NCBI RefSeq assembly: GCF_028890485.2
Contig: NZ_JARCHV010000002.1
Location: 1,383,437 to 1,447,436 of the forward strand
DNA length: 64,000 nt
DNA from: Planococcus sp. SK3692
Lineage (GTDB): Bacteria; Bacillota; Bacilli; Bacillales_A; Planococcaceae
Direction: 5' to 3'
In this document: positions 17,187-25,876 of the stretch, piece after piece
Numbering within the stretch: the first letter of the stretch is position 1
Layout of the letters: the number at the start of each line of letters is the position of its first letter
Notes under the pieces: generated by a model
Seen by the model: the letters and a program-made list of their open reading frames with translations, nothing else
Databases searched by the model: none
What the model was told of the DNA's origin: nothing
Translations under genes and position numbers: made by a program

Positions 17187-17576
17187 TTATTTATGTTCTT
17201 TCAGTTTGTTGTTGGCAAGGGTGTGGGCCGCTTTGTTCTGGGAATCCGGAATCCATTTGATGAAGCAATAGTCGAATCCGTCCGCAATTGATAAGGATTC
17301 ATCGAGCAGCTTCTTGTAGACTGGATTTTTCACGAAGCGTTTTTCGAAGGCATCGACAACGAGTTTTGAGTCTGATTTGATGGATACCATGCCGGTTGCG
17401 AGCGGGCGAGCGAGCTCCAGCCCTTTTAGCAGCGCCGTGAATTCAGCTTGATGATTGTCCATTTCGCCGACGTATTCACTCCATTTGATGGAATGCCCTT
17501 CGCCTCTCAAAAACACGCCGATCGCACTGACGTTTACACGACCAGCCGTTGATGCGTCCACGAACAATTCAATCAT
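17187..17576 (-). CDS. ypeP: RNase H-like protein (YpeP type) with an altered fourth catalytic position
   Basis: A 129-residue RNase H fold. The first three metal-binding acids are visible: Asp7 in LFVDAST, Glu45 in NHQAEFTAL and Asp69 in IKSDSKLVV. The fourth aspartate, normally in an N-x-x-A-D-x-L-A stretch, is His118 here (NKAAHTLA). RNase HI enzymes cut the RNA strand of RNA-DNA hybrids; the substitution may weaken or alter catalysis. Its ATG overlaps the stop of ypdP by four bases (ATGA), so the two are translationally coupled and under the same preQ1 riboswitch transcript, as in the B. subtilis ypdP-ypeP pair. Confidence 0.85.
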   Translation of the reverse strand: MIELFVDASTAGRVNVSAIGVFLRGEGHSIKWSEYVGEMDNHQAEFTALLKGLELARPLATGMVSIKSDSKLVVDAFEKRFVKNPVYKKLLDESLSIADGFDYCFIKWIPDSQNKAAHTLANNKLKEHK

Positions 17577-18268
17577 CGCACAGCCTCCTGTTCATCGAGC
17601 GGTTGGGTTTTTTTCGCGATATAACCGAACGGCGTGGCCATCACCGACACGATGAATTTCAGAACGTAAGTCGAGATGAAAATCTGGATCCAGACATCGA
17701 ACGGAAAGACGCCGAAAAACGCGATCGAAGTGAAGATCAAGGTATCGATCAATTGGCTAAGCAGGGTCGAGCCGTTATTGCGAATCCAGAACTGGCTGTC
17801 TTTCGGGAAGACTTTCCGCAAAGCCGAAAAGACGATGACGTCTATATGCTGTGCGAGTAAATAAGCGATCATGCTGGCGATGGCGATTTGCGGCACCAAC
17901 CCGAAGACCGTCTCGAGTGCTTCGTGCGCAAAATCACTTTCCGCCGGGATGAATTGAAGGCCGAACTGCATTGTTACGACCATGATCAGAAGTGAGGAAA
18001 AGCCAAGCCATACCGCTTTCTTCGCTTCCTTTTTGCCGTATTTTTCATTGAGGATATCGGTTGCGAGAAAAGTCGAGGCGTATAAGCTATTGCCGAGCGT
18101 TGCGGTCAAGCCGATGATCTCAATCGTTTTTGTCACTTGGATATTCGCCAGGATGGTGGCAAACGCGACCCAGGCGAACAATCCGGTCTTGCCGAACACT
18201 TTATACATGATAAGCAATAATACAAAATTAAACAGGGCGAAACCGAGCCCTAAAAATTCATTAAACAA
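17573..18268 (-). CDS. ypdP: Queuosine precursor transporter (VUT family, YpdP-like)
   Basis: A 231-residue membrane protein with about six hydrophobic helices and the VUT-family segments ATFLATDILNEKYGKKEAKKAV-like (conserved D-I-L-N-E-x-Y-G) and LLAQHIDVIVFSALRK. Members import preQ0/preQ1 or queuine for tRNA modification. The start is TTG at 18268, 7 bases after AAGGAGG; a nearer ATG at 18261 is out of frame and hits a stop after three codons. A preQ1-I riboswitch overlaps the ribosome binding site, which supports this substrate directly. Confidence 0.9.
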   Translation of the reverse strand: MFNEFLGLGFALFNFVLLLIMYKVFGKTGLFAWVAFATILANIQVTKTIEIIGLTATLGNSLYASTFLATDILNEKYGKKEAKKAVWLGFSSLLIMVVTMQFGLQFIPAESDFAHEALETVFGLVPQIAIASMIAYLLAQHIDVIVFSALRKVFPKDSQFWIRNNGSTLLSQLIDTLIFTSIAFFGVFPFDVWIQIFISTYVLKFIVSVMATPFGYIAKKTQPLDEQEAVR

Positions 18269-18275
18269 ACTGCTT

Positions 18276-18316
18276 CCTCCTTAGTTTTGGTAGAGCGGGA
18301 AGTTTCGAACCGCTGG
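18276..18316 (-). promoter_or_regulatory. preQ1-I riboswitch controlling translation of ypdP
   Basis: Read on the minus strand from 18314: stem AGCGG with CCGCT around the loop UUCGAAACUUC, followed by an A-rich tail CUACCAAAACUAAGG that runs into the Shine-Dalgarno sequence. This matches the H-type pseudoknot of class preQ1-I aptamers, compactly placed so that ligand binding would hide the ribosome binding site. The known logic is repression of precursor uptake genes when preQ1 is plentiful. Confidence 0.85.
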
Positions 18317-18410
18317 AGGACGAAAATGTCCCAAGCCAGTATACCGATTGTTGCAGAAAAAAACAAATTCATAGTAGAATAATAGAATGACATTTTGCGG
18401 AGGTACCTGA

Positions 18411-18608
18411 ATGAAAAAAGTATCCATCATTAACGAAATCGATGAAATGCTCAATACGTATTGTGAAGGCTGCTTTGTCAAAGCCCAACTCCGCAAGGAC
18501 GAAGGAAAAACAGCGGCACACCGCTTCTGCATCAGCGAATGTACAGTCGGCACCCAATTGCAATTTTTGGGGCAGGAATTGAATAAAATCGGAACGAGCG
18601 GCAAGTAA
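18411..18608 (+). CDS. ypeQ: YpeQ-like zinc-finger protein
   Basis: A 65-residue soluble protein with four cysteines arranged as C18-x2-C21 and C40-x3-C44 plus His37 (HRFCISEC), consistent with one zinc site. Length and neighbourhood (next to ypeP, ypdP and a cold-shock gene) match B. subtilis ypeQ. The role is unknown. The ATG follows a GCGGAGG site by about 8 bases. It is divergent from ypdP. Confidence 0.85.
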   Translation: MKKVSIINEIDEMLNTYCEGCFVKAQLRKDEGKTAAHRFCISECTVGTQLQFLGQELNKIGTSGK

Positions 18609-18677
18609 AACCTTAAGCCGCTAAAAGTCGTTTTCAAGCGCATGAAAATCGAGTATGCATTGACTCGACCGAATAAA

Positions 18678-18708
18678 AAAAGGTCCAGGAATTTTCCCTG
18701 GGCCTTTT
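18678..18708. terminator. Bidirectional terminator between ypeQ and the cold-shock gene
   Basis: A 12-bp stem with one G-T pair (18678-18689 with 18697-18708), with A and T tracts outside. Confidence 0.82.
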
Positions 18709-18721
18709 GACGTTTCACTTT

Positions 18722-18928
18722 TCATGGTTGGTCCTGCACGACGTTCGCTGCTTGTGGCCCGCGGTTGCCATCGATGATGTCGAACGAGACGGCTGCGCCT
18801 TCTTGCAGCGATCGGAAACCATCACCTTGGATGCCGGTAAAATGGACGAAAACATCATCACCGTTGTCACATTCAATAAAGCCATAGCCTTTTTCTGAAT
18901 TGAACCATTTCACAATTCCGTGGTGCAT
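18722..18928 (-). CDS. cspD: Cold-shock protein (CspD-like)
   Basis: A 68-residue cold-shock domain with RNP1 KGYGFIE and RNP2 VFVHF and the usual [10 protein letters not shown] ending. Such proteins bind single-stranded RNA and DNA as chaperones and antiterminators. Placement beside ypeQ matches B. subtilis cspD. A conventional sigma-A promoter lies 60-90 bases upstream with a short leader, unlike the long structured leader of the csp gene at 52634. Confidence 0.93.
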   Translation of the reverse strand: MHHGIVKWFNSEKGYGFIECDNGDDVFVHFTGIQGDGFRSLQEGAAVSFDIIDGNRGPQAANVVQDQP

Positions 18929-18989
18929 GGACCTTCCCCCTAATATTCAGATTGTCAAACCTTTAGCCTTAGAGCCAATGGATGGCTTA

Positions 18990-19018
18990 ACTATACATGA
19001 TGGTGCATATAAGGTCAA
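18990..19018 (-). promoter_or_regulatory. Predicted sigma-A promoter of the cspD-like gene
   Basis: On the minus strand, TTGACC (19018-19013), a 17-base spacer and TATAGT (18995-18990). This gives a leader of about 55 bases. Confidence 0.7.
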
Positions 19019-19089
19019 TACGGCGATGGACCGCCGTTCCAGGCCTTTTCACGGTATAATGAAAACAAACACCTTAAAGGAGAGAATCC

Positions 19090-19725
19090 ATGAATTCCGA
19101 AACAATAGCGGACTGCCGCGTGAAAGTAAAAAGCATCTATGAACAGTTTGACGCGAGCCACGACTGGCAGCACATCGAGCGGGTATTGGAAAATGCACGT
19201 CATATTGCACAGGCAGAAGGCGGCGATTGGGCATTGATCGAGCTTGCCGTATTATTGCATGACGTCTCGGATCCGAAATACAAAAAAGCAGGGGAAGACC
19301 CGGAACAAGAAATCCTCCGAGAGCTCGTGCTGACGGATAAAGAGCGCAGTGACATCCGCTCGATCATCCGGACTGTGTCTTTTAAAGGCGGCACGAACGG
19401 GGAACCGGAATCGATCGAAGGCAGAATCGTCCGCGATGCTGACCGTCTCGATGCCATCGGCGCCATCGGCATTGCGCGTGCCTTTGCGTATGGCGGCGCA
19501 AAAGGCCGAAAACTATATGACTGGGATGAACAAGCACGTACAGTGATGACCGAAAGTGAATACCGGAACGGCGATACGAGCACCGTGACGCATTTTTACG
19601 AAAAGCTTTTGCTGTTAAAAGAGCTCATGGTGACCGATAGCGGAAAGCAAATGGCTGAAGAACGCCACCAATATATGCTATCCTTTCTAGAGCAACTACA
19701 AAACGAAACGGATGGGAAAAAATGA
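19090..19725 (+). CDS. ypgQ: HD-domain phosphohydrolase (YpgQ-like)
   Basis: A 211-residue HD-superfamily protein with SHDWQHIERV (first metal histidine near 28), LLHDVSDPKY (HD pair at 57-58) and RDADRLDAIGAIGIARAF (final aspartate). B. subtilis YpgQ and E. coli YedJ share this organisation; YpgQ has been described as a manganese-dependent pyrophosphohydrolase acting on (d)NTPs. It overlaps the following ABC-F gene by four bases (ATGA), implying translational coupling. A TATAAT at 19055-19060 may be its -10 box. Confidence 0.87.
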   Translation: MNSETIADCRVKVKSIYEQFDASHDWQHIERVLENARHIAQAEGGDWALIELAVLLHDVSDPKYKKAGEDPEQEILRELVLTDKERSDIRSIIRTVSFKGGTNGEPESIEGRIVRDADRLDAIGAIGIARAFAYGGAKGRKLYDWDEQARTVMTESEYRNGDTSTVTHFYEKLLLLKELMVTDSGKQMAEERHQYMLSFLEQLQNETDGKK

Positions 19726-21614
19726 GCCACTTACACGTAACAAACTTAAGCAAATCAGTGGGGGTCAAAACCCTCTTCACCAATGTTGAGTTCTCATTGT
19801 ATCCAGGAGAACGCGCCGGCTTGATCGGTGTCAACGGAACGGGCAAGTCGACTCTTCTGTCGATCTTGGCAGGAGACCTTGAATCCGACACGATGGAAAT
19901 GGACCATCCGAAAAAATACCGGATTACTTATTTGATGCAGGAGCCTGAATTTGACGAATCGTTGACTGTCCTTGAGACGGTCTTCTCCGGGGACTCTCCA
20001 CTTCTCGCACTCAATCGCTCTTATGAAAAAGCACTGCAGAACATGATCGCCGACTCCGGATCTGAACAATTGCAGGAAGAGTTGATGAAAATCCAGGAAG
20101 GCATGGAACGCGAAAACGCCTGGGACATCAATGCTTTGGCGAAAACGGCGTTGACCAAGCTCGGAATCGATATGTACGACCAGCAGATCAGCGAATTGTC
20201 CGGCGGCCAGCGCAAACGCGTAGCGCTCGCGAAAGCCTTGATCGAACCGGCTGATTTGATCCTTCTGGATGAGCCGACCAACCATTTGGACGCAGGTTCT
20301 ACTGAATGGCTACAGGAAACCTTGTTGCGCATGAACAGCGCCATGTTGTTTGTGACGCATGACCGTTACTTCCTTGACGCGGTCTCGACGCATATCTTTG
20401 AACTGGCGGATCAGACGATGTATACGCATAAAGGGAACTACGGCGATTATCTGGAAGCCAGAGCCGTGCGCGAAGAAATGGCCGAAGCGACCAAACAGAA
20501 GATGCACAACCGTTTCCGCTCAGAGCTGAAATGGATTCGCCGCGGTGCGAAAGCCCGCAGCACGAAACAAAAAGCGCGCATCCAGCGTTTTGACCAATTA
20601 TCGGAAGACCTGCAATCAACGTCCGATAATACGAGCCTTGAATTATCAATGCAGAGCCAGCGACTAGGCAAGAAGATTATTGAAGGGGAAAATCTGGGCG
20701 TTTCATACGGCGACCATGAAATTTTCCATTCGTTTGACTTCCTCTTGCAAGGCGGCGACCGCATCGGCATCGTTGGCCCGAACGGTGCAGGAAAATCAAC
20801 GCTTATGAAATTGATCGCTGGCGACTTGGAAGCGACAAGCGGCACGTTGGACTACGGCAGCACCGTCAAGATCGCGCATTTCACGCAGCGTTTGCCGGAA
20901 ATGGACGAATCCCAGCGCATGATCGAATACATCCAGGAAGTATCAAGTGATTTTGAAGCGGAAAAAGGCGTCCGCCTGTCCGCGACGCAAATGCTCGAAC
21001 GATTCTTGTTCCCGTCGAATGCACACGGCACCTTGATCGGCAAATTGTCAGGAGGCGAGCGTAAGCGCTTGTACTTGCTGAAATTATTGATGGAAAAACC
21101 GAATATCCTATTGCTCGATGAGCCGACGAATGATTTGGACATCCAAACCTTGTCCGTCCTGGAAGACTTTTTGGAAAACTTCCCAGGCGTCGTCTTGACT
21201 ATTTCCCATGACCGCTTTTTCCTTGACCGCATCGCGAAAAAACTATGGACACTCGGCAGCGGCACGGTCGATGAGTATCAAGGCCTCTATACCGACTGGC
21301 TGAAAGAAAAGAAGCCGGTAGTTGAGCCGCAAGCTGTAACTGTGGCAAATGATATACCGGTTTCAAGTGTTGCACCGCAGGTACCGGAAAAAAAGAAGAA
21401 GATGAGTTTCCTCGAGAAAAAGGAGTATGACGGCATACTCGATAAAATCGCGGAAGTGGAAGAGAAAATCGAACAGACCGAAGCACAAATGTCCAAAGCT
21501 GGATCTGATTTTGATAAATTGCAAGAATTGACCGACCAGATTGATGCCTATACCGCCGAGTACGATGAATTGATTGAACGGTGGAGCTATCTGCAGGAAC
21601 TGGCAGAAGCGTAA
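19722..21614 (+). CDS. yfmR: ABC-F ribosome-associated ATPase (YfmR/Uup-like)
   Basis: A 630-residue protein with two ABC domains and no membrane part: Walker A GVNGTGKST near 37 and GPNGAGKST near 350, signatures LSGGQRKR and LSGGERKR, Walker B LLDEPTNHLD and LLDEPTNDLD. The linker of about 80 residues between the domains is the P-site tRNA interaction motif, and the C terminus is a coiled coil (about 560-630). Length and architecture match B. subtilis YfmR, which acts on stalled ribosomes (for example at proline stretches, overlapping EF-P). A role in translation is known for the family and assumed here. Confidence 0.92.
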   Translation: MSHLHVTNLSKSVGVKTLFTNVEFSLYPGERAGLIGVNGTGKSTLLSILAGDLESDTMEMDHPKKYRITYLMQEPEFDESLTVLETVFSGDSPLLALNRSYEKALQNMIADSGSEQLQEELMKIQEGMERENAWDINALAKTALTKLGIDMYDQQISELSGGQRKRVALAKALIEPADLILLDEPTNHLDAGSTEWLQETLLRMNSAMLFVTHDRYFLDAVSTHIFELADQTMYTHKGNYGDYLEARAVREEMAEATKQKMHNRFRSELKWIRRGAKARSTKQKARIQRFDQLSEDLQSTSDNTSLELSMQSQRLGKKIIEGENLGVSYGDHEIFHSFDFLLQGGDRIGIVGPNGAGKSTLMKLIAGDLEATSGTLDYGSTVKIAHFTQRLPEMDESQRMIEYIQEVSSDFEAEKGVRLSATQMLERFLFPSNAHGTLIGKLSGGERKRLYLLKLLMEKPNILLLDEPTNDLDIQTLSVLEDFLENFPGVVLTISHDRFFLDRIAKKLWTLGSGTVDEYQGLYTDWLKEKKPVVEPQAVTVANDIPVSSVAPQVPEKKKKMSFLEKKEYDGILDKIAEVEEKIEQTEAQMSKAGSDFDKLQELTDQIDAYTAEYDELIERWSYLQELAEA

Positions 21615-21634
21615 TTTACACAGGAGGGATTATC

Positions 21635-22765
21635 TTGAAAATACTAGCGATTGAACCGACTCCAAGCCCGAATACGATGAAAGTGATCATCGACCAGGAA
21701 TTGCCGTTCGGGAAAAGCCATAATTACAAGAAAGACCAACTTGAAGGCGCGCCGAAAGAAGTGCAGGAAATCTTAGCGATCGATGGCGTCAAAGGCGTCT
21801 ACCATGTGGCGGATTTCCTCGCAGTCGAACGCAATGCGAAATCCGACTGGGAAGGCATTCTCGCGGATGTGCGCAAAGTCTTCGGCGAAGGCAATGGTTC
21901 CGAGGAAGAACTTGAAATCGATGAGCATTTCGGCGAAGTGTATGTCCATGTCCAGGAATTCAAAGGCATCCCGCTGCAAGTAAAAGTATTCGATTCGCAA
22001 TCGGAAGAGCGCTTCGCGATGCCGGAACGGTTTGTGCAGGCGATGAACAAAGTCATGGACCCCACCGATGAAAACTTCATCTTCCAGCGTAAATGGGCGG
22101 ATTACGGCGTCCGTTACGGCGAAAAAGCGGAAATTGGCAAAAGCATCGTCGAAGAAATTGAAGCGGCTTACCCTGACGACCGTTTGGAATCCTTGACCAG
22201 CAAAACCGAATCGAATGAATCGGCTGGCAAAATCAACAAACGCAGAGTGTCGCTGGAAGAGTTCGACGCACCGGATTGGGAGACACGCTTCCAATTGCTC
22301 GGCCAATTGGTTGAAGCGGATCTAGAGGATTTGCCGCTATTGGGCAAAGCGTTGGAAGACGACAAGATGTCGATTCGCCGCCAAGCAGCGATTTACCTCG
22401 GTGACATCGACGATGAAGCGGTCGTGCCGTACGCAGAACAGGCGATGAGAGACAAGTCGTGGGCGGTGCGCCGCACAGCAGGCGACACCATAAGCGATCT
22501 TGGCTTCGAAGCATTCGAGCCGATCATGATCGAGACCTTGGAAGATAAAAACAAGCTCGTGCGCTGGCGTGCCGCAATGTTCTTGTATGAAACGGGAACG
22601 GAACAAGCCCTTCCGGCACTGAAGGAAGCGGAAAATGACCCTGAGTTCGAAGTGAAGCTCCAAATCAAGATGGCAATCGCCCGCATCGAGCAAGGCGAAG
22701 AAGCGCGCGGCTCGGTTTGGAAACAAATGACTGAAGCCCGCCAGACGATGAAAGACAATAAGTAA
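21635..22765 (+). CDS. ypgR: YpgR-like protein: Nfu N-terminal domain plus HEAT-like repeats
   Basis: 376 residues from a TTG at 21635, 6 bases after AGGAGGG. The first 90 residues are the Nfu/NifU N-terminal scaffold-like domain (EPTPSPNTMKV start, VKGVYHVADFLAVERN). A middle region follows, and about 215-370 forms HEAT/PBS-lyase-like helical repeats (repeated R-R-x-A-A-x-x-L-G-D-type units). B. subtilis YpgR and staphylococcal 'conserved virulence factor C' share this layout. Function is unsettled; protein-protein scaffolding is likely. It lies 20 bases after yfmR. Confidence 0.87.
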   Translation: MKILAIEPTPSPNTMKVIIDQELPFGKSHNYKKDQLEGAPKEVQEILAIDGVKGVYHVADFLAVERNAKSDWEGILADVRKVFGEGNGSEEELEIDEHFGEVYVHVQEFKGIPLQVKVFDSQSEERFAMPERFVQAMNKVMDPTDENFIFQRKWADYGVRYGEKAEIGKSIVEEIEAAYPDDRLESLTSKTESNESAGKINKRRVSLEEFDAPDWETRFQLLGQLVEADLEDLPLLGKALEDDKMSIRRQAAIYLGDIDDEAVVPYAEQAMRDKSWAVRRTAGDTISDLGFEAFEPIMIETLEDKNKLVRWRAAMFLYETGTEQALPALKEAENDPEFEVKLQIKMAIARIEQGEEARGSVWKQMTEARQTMKDNK

Positions 22766-22834
22766 GAGGGAAATGTTTCCCGCCTGCTTCCTTGAGGTAA
22801 AGAGCAATACGACGCTTTACTTGGAGGAGAGAAA

Positions 22835-23140
22835 ATGGTGAATAATAAACAAGTATACTCAATAGAAGTTCTTTGCCGCGGCAAATACGAATCGTGGGAA
22901 TTTGAACAGGAAGAAGAGCGCGATAGGTTTTACGAGTCAGTGAAGAAAAAATTCACTGATCATGCGTTCGAAGAAGAGCTGACAGATGTGGAAGATACGG
23001 ACATCCTGCAGCTGAGCGCCAATTCCATGCATATCGACGAAGAAGGCGAAGTGGACCAGAAAATGCGTTACGACTGGTTCCATTACGATAGTTTCGGGGA
23101 TATGCTGTCGTATATCAACGGGCAATATAAGAACAAATAA
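22835..23140 (+). CDS. Conserved hypothetical acidic protein, 101 residues
   Basis: A soluble, strongly acidic protein with many Glu, Asp, Tyr and Phe residues, and no membrane segment or cysteine pair (one Cys at about 14). A good TTGGAGGAG site precedes the ATG by about 6 bases, and a very strong terminator follows. I do not recognise the family. It may be expressed with ypgR, 69 bases upstream. Confidence 0.75.
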   Translation: MVNNKQVYSIEVLCRGKYESWEFEQEEERDRFYESVKKKFTDHAFEEELTDVEDTDILQLSANSMHIDEEGEVDQKMRYDWFHYDSFGDMLSYINGQYKNK

Positions 23141-23155
23141 GAAGTTAATACGAAA

Positions 23156-23202
23156 AAAAAGAGTCGTCCGCTTGTGGAATTCACAAGCGGACGACTCTTT
23201 TT
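23156..23202. terminator. Strong bidirectional terminator
   Basis: A 16-bp perfect stem (23161-23176 with 23182-23197) with a 5-base loop, flanked by A8 and T5. It lies between convergent genes. Confidence 0.9.
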
Positions 23203-23231
23203 GCATGGCGGTATAAGTTTCTAGAGGCATG

Positions 23232-23930
23232 TCATTCCATTTTCTTCTTTAAATAACGTTGAATGAGCTGGTGGTCTTCTTCGGTCAGTTTTTCGATTTT
23301 TTTGATCGAATTGACGATGTCGAGCACGTGGTCTTCTTCCAGTGCTCGCCTGCGGGAAGCAAAATAGGTGGAAATAGCGCTGGTGAACGTTCCGATAATG
23401 CCGATTCCGACAAACATCAAAATGACCGCTAACAGACGCCCGACACCGGTTTTAGGGGTGATATCGCCATATCCAACAGTTGTAATTGTCACAATCGCCC
23501 ACCAGATGGCATCGGTGTAATTAACGATTTGGGGTTCGATTAGGATCATTGGGATCGGCACGAGAAAAATCAAAACAATCGCGAAAATCAGCAGTTTTTC
23601 CAAGCCATTTGTTTTTAAGACGGCATACACAGGCTTCAAAAAGCGGGGGAGGATTCCCCATAATTTCAACATCCGGAAAAACATGAAAAAGCGCGCTGCC
23701 TGATAAATCGCATCCAGTGGAATGATGGCGATCAATTCGAGCGGATGGGATTTGATGAATTGCCATTTATGCTCTGCTGCAAAAAAGCGGATGAAATAGT
23801 CAACGAAGAAAATTCCCCAAATGACCCAGTGAACCAAAGTGAAACGTTCATTGGAAACGAGCGCAATGACGACAGAAACGATTACCAGCAGGAATAGGAA
23901 AGACTCGTAAATAAAAAGACGTGTTTTCAT
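23232..23930 (-). CDS. Potassium channel family protein
   Basis: 232 residues from the ATG at 23930, 6 bases after GGGGG; longer in-frame starts would run into the neighbouring glyoxalase gene. Six hydrophobic segments are visible. The last two flank a pore loop with the selectivity filter TTVGYGD, and the fourth (FRMLKLWGILPRFLK) carries only a few basic residues, so voltage sensing is doubtful. The C-terminal tail (about 45 residues) is a short charged helix without an RCK/TrkA domain. It should conduct K+ across the cell membrane. Confidence 0.88.
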   Translation of the reverse strand: MKTRLFIYESFLFLLVIVSVVIALVSNERFTLVHWVIWGIFFVDYFIRFFAAEHKWQFIKSHPLELIAIIPLDAIYQAARFFMFFRMLKLWGILPRFLKPVYAVLKTNGLEKLLIFAIVLIFLVPIPMILIEPQIVNYTDAIWWAIVTITTVGYGDITPKTGVGRLLAVILMFVGIGIIGTFTSAISTYFASRRRALEEDHVLDIVNSIKKIEKLTEEDHQLIQRYLKKKME

Positions 23931-23959
23931 GTCCATCCCCCTTTGATTTAAAACAGGAA

Positions 23960-24382
23960 TTAATCCACTTCTCCCCATGCAGGATTCCAGACTACTTCCC
24001 ATAAATGGCCGTCCGGGTCTTGGAAATGGCCAGAGTAGCCGCCCCAAAACGTGTCATGTGCCGGATCAGTTATAAGTGCTCCTGCTTGTTCAGCTTGGAT
24101 CATCACTGCATCGACTTCGGCTTTGCTGTTGACGTTGTGGCCGAGCGTAAATTCCGTGGCGCTTGGCGGGCCCATCGATACTTTCGTTTCATGGGCGATG
24201 TCTTGGCGTTTCCAAATGGCGAGTTTCAGCCCTTGCTGAAGGTCGAAAAAGGCGACGGCCCCGCTATCGAATTCTTCCCCGACGATTCCTTCTGTCGGTA
24301 AGCCCAGGCCATCCCTATAGAATTCCAGCGATCGCTCAAGATCGTCCACACCGATGGTAATGACAGAGAGTCTTGGTTTCAT
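23960..24382 (-). CDS. VOC/glyoxalase family protein
   Basis: 140 residues with the two-repeat vicinal oxygen chelate fold: LSVITIGVDDLERSLEFYRDGLGLP at the start and FQDPDGHLWEVVWNP at the end, giving candidate metal ligands His and Glu. Substrates range from methylglyoxal adducts to antibiotics, and none can be assigned. The start chosen is ATG 24382, 8 bases after AAGGAAG; the GTG at 24391 is less well placed. Its stop is 29 bases before the potassium channel start, so they may be co-transcribed. Confidence 0.85.
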   Translation of the reverse strand: MKPRLSVITIGVDDLERSLEFYRDGLGLPTEGIVGEEFDSGAVAFFDLQQGLKLAIWKRQDIAHETKVSMGPPSATEFTLGHNVNSKAEVDAVMIQAEQAGALITDPAHDTFWGGYSGHFQDPDGHLWEVVWNPAWGEVD

Positions 24383-24661
24383 ACGATTCACTTCCTTTTT
24401 AGCTTCAGTTTACCAGAAGCTTTGGATGTGATTATCAGATTTTGAGAATTATTATGGGTGCTATAAGCAGTGATGATCAACTTGAACATCTGTTAAAAGG
24501 CCCGGATGGATGTGATTGCACTTTTATACTTGAGTGCTGTAGAGGAGCAGTGGCAATGAAACGTATCTGAATCAATGAAATTAAACCGAAACTAAGTTAG
24601 AATAATAATTGAAGATGTATAAACAAGTCACCAGAAATTTTTAAAGAAAGCAGGGAGATAT

Positions 24662-25096
24662 ATGAACGCATACGATGAGTACATGAAAGGCATTGTTGTC
24701 CCAATGCGCAAAGAACTGACAGAATCCGGTTTTACGGAGCTGACGACGGCAGAAGATGTCAACGAACATATGAGCAATTCACAAGGCGTGAGCCTCGTGA
24801 TCATTAACTCGATCTGCGGATGTGCCGCAGGGCTTGCACGCCCAGCAGTACGCGAAGCGGTGGAATTGGCTGAGTACAAGCCGGACCATTTGGTGACGGT
24901 ATTTGCTGGACAAGACAAGGAAGCGACAGCACAGATGCGCCAGTATTTCGAGGAAGTGCCGCCATCGTCTCCTTCGATCGCAGTTGTAAAAGACGGACAG
25001 CTTGCGCATTTCATCCCGCGCGAAGAAATTGAAGGTTTTGAGATGGAGCAAGTGCGTGATGCTGTGAAAAGAGCGATTGAGGAAGCAGCGCAGTGA
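24662..25096 (+). CDS. brxA: Bacilliredoxin BrxA (YphP type)
   Basis: 144 residues, the same length as B. subtilis YphP/BrxA. The redox motif CGC (Cys52, Cys54) is in NSICGCAAGLARP. VFAGQDKEATAQMRQYF and PPSSPSIAV are also family landmarks. Bacilliredoxins remove bacillithiol from S-bacillithiolated proteins after oxidative stress, in the cytosol. The N terminus (DEYMKGIVVPMRKEL) resembles BrxA more than BrxB. The gene overlaps ypiP by four bases. The 279 bases upstream hold no convincing gene. Confidence 0.9.
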   Translation: MNAYDEYMKGIVVPMRKELTESGFTELTTAEDVNEHMSNSQGVSLVIINSICGCAAGLARPAVREAVELAEYKPDHLVTVFAGQDKEATAQMRQYFEEVPPSSPSIAVVKDGQLAHFIPREEIEGFEMEQVRDAVKRAIEEAAQ

Positions 25097-25875
25097 AGAC
25101 GATCGTCACGACCGCTTACCGGCCGACGGATGCGACTAAGAGCCACGTTCAAGAGACGGCGCAGCTCCTTGGACTGCAGGTAGTCGAGCGCAATAAGCGG
25201 CCGATCTACAAACTGCACGAAGAACTAGCTGCGGATATTCTCGTCTGCAAAAAAGAACGGCTCGAGCTTTATCCAGTCGGACAAAGCGAGCCGTTCTTTT
25301 TTCATCCCAATTCGGCAGCATTTCGCTCGAAGCGGCCGCTAGAAAACGATCCACTCGTTGAAGTGTCAGGCCTCGAGGCAGGCGATGCCTATCTCGATTG
25401 TACGCTCGGCATGGCAAGTGATGCGCTCATCGCCTCACTTGTCGTTGGGGATACGGGAAGAGTGGTTGGTTGTGAAAGCGACCCGGTTATCGCCCATGTC
25501 ATCCGTGAGGGTTTAACAAATTATCAGGACATGCCGAAGTTGCACGATTCGATGAGGCGCATCCAAGTCGTCTCGCAAAACGCGGTCGATTATTTAAAGA
25601 TGCTTGATGATGATGCCTTCGATGTCGTTTATATGGATCCGATGTTCACCGAACAAATCGCCGAAGCGTCGAACTTCGCACCGCTCCGGAACAACGCCGA
25701 CCATGGTCAATTGACGGAGGAGTGGGTAGAGGAAGCGAAACGTGTCGCAAAGAAAAGCGTCGTTTTGAAAGCGCATTTCCGCTCGACTGATTTTGAGTCG
25801 TTCGGCTTCAAGCGGCGCGTGCGCCCAAATACGAAATTCCATTTCGGCGTCATCCATCCAAATACCAGCAAATAA
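25093..25875 (+). CDS. ypiP: YpiP-like class I SAM-dependent methyltransferase
   Basis: A 260-residue protein with a Rossmann-like SAM domain in the second half: YLDCTLGMASDALIA (motif I), VVGCESDP (acidic ribose-binding position) and VVYMDPMF (motif IV). The DPMF motif and layout are like RsmJ-type enzymes that methylate guanine N2 in 16S rRNA, so an RNA target is plausible but not shown. The N-terminal 80 residues are a separate small domain. The GTG start at 25093 overlaps the brxA stop. Confidence 0.82.
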   Translation: MKTIVTTAYRPTDATKSHVQETAQLLGLQVVERNKRPIYKLHEELAADILVCKKERLELYPVGQSEPFFFHPNSAAFRSKRPLENDPLVEVSGLEAGDAYLDCTLGMASDALIASLVVGDTGRVVGCESDPVIAHVIREGLTNYQDMPKLHDSMRRIQVVSQNAVDYLKMLDDDAFDVVYMDPMFTEQIAEASNFAPLRNNADHGQLTEEWVEEAKRVAKKSVVLKAHFRSTDFESFGFKRRVRPNTKFHFGVIHPNTSK

Positions 25876-25876
25876 A

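Noticed and set aside
24453..24569. 38-codon frame (Cys-rich) in the gap before brxA
   Set aside because: No ribosome binding site and no recognisable protein; I see no supported gene in the 279 bases from 24383 to 24661.
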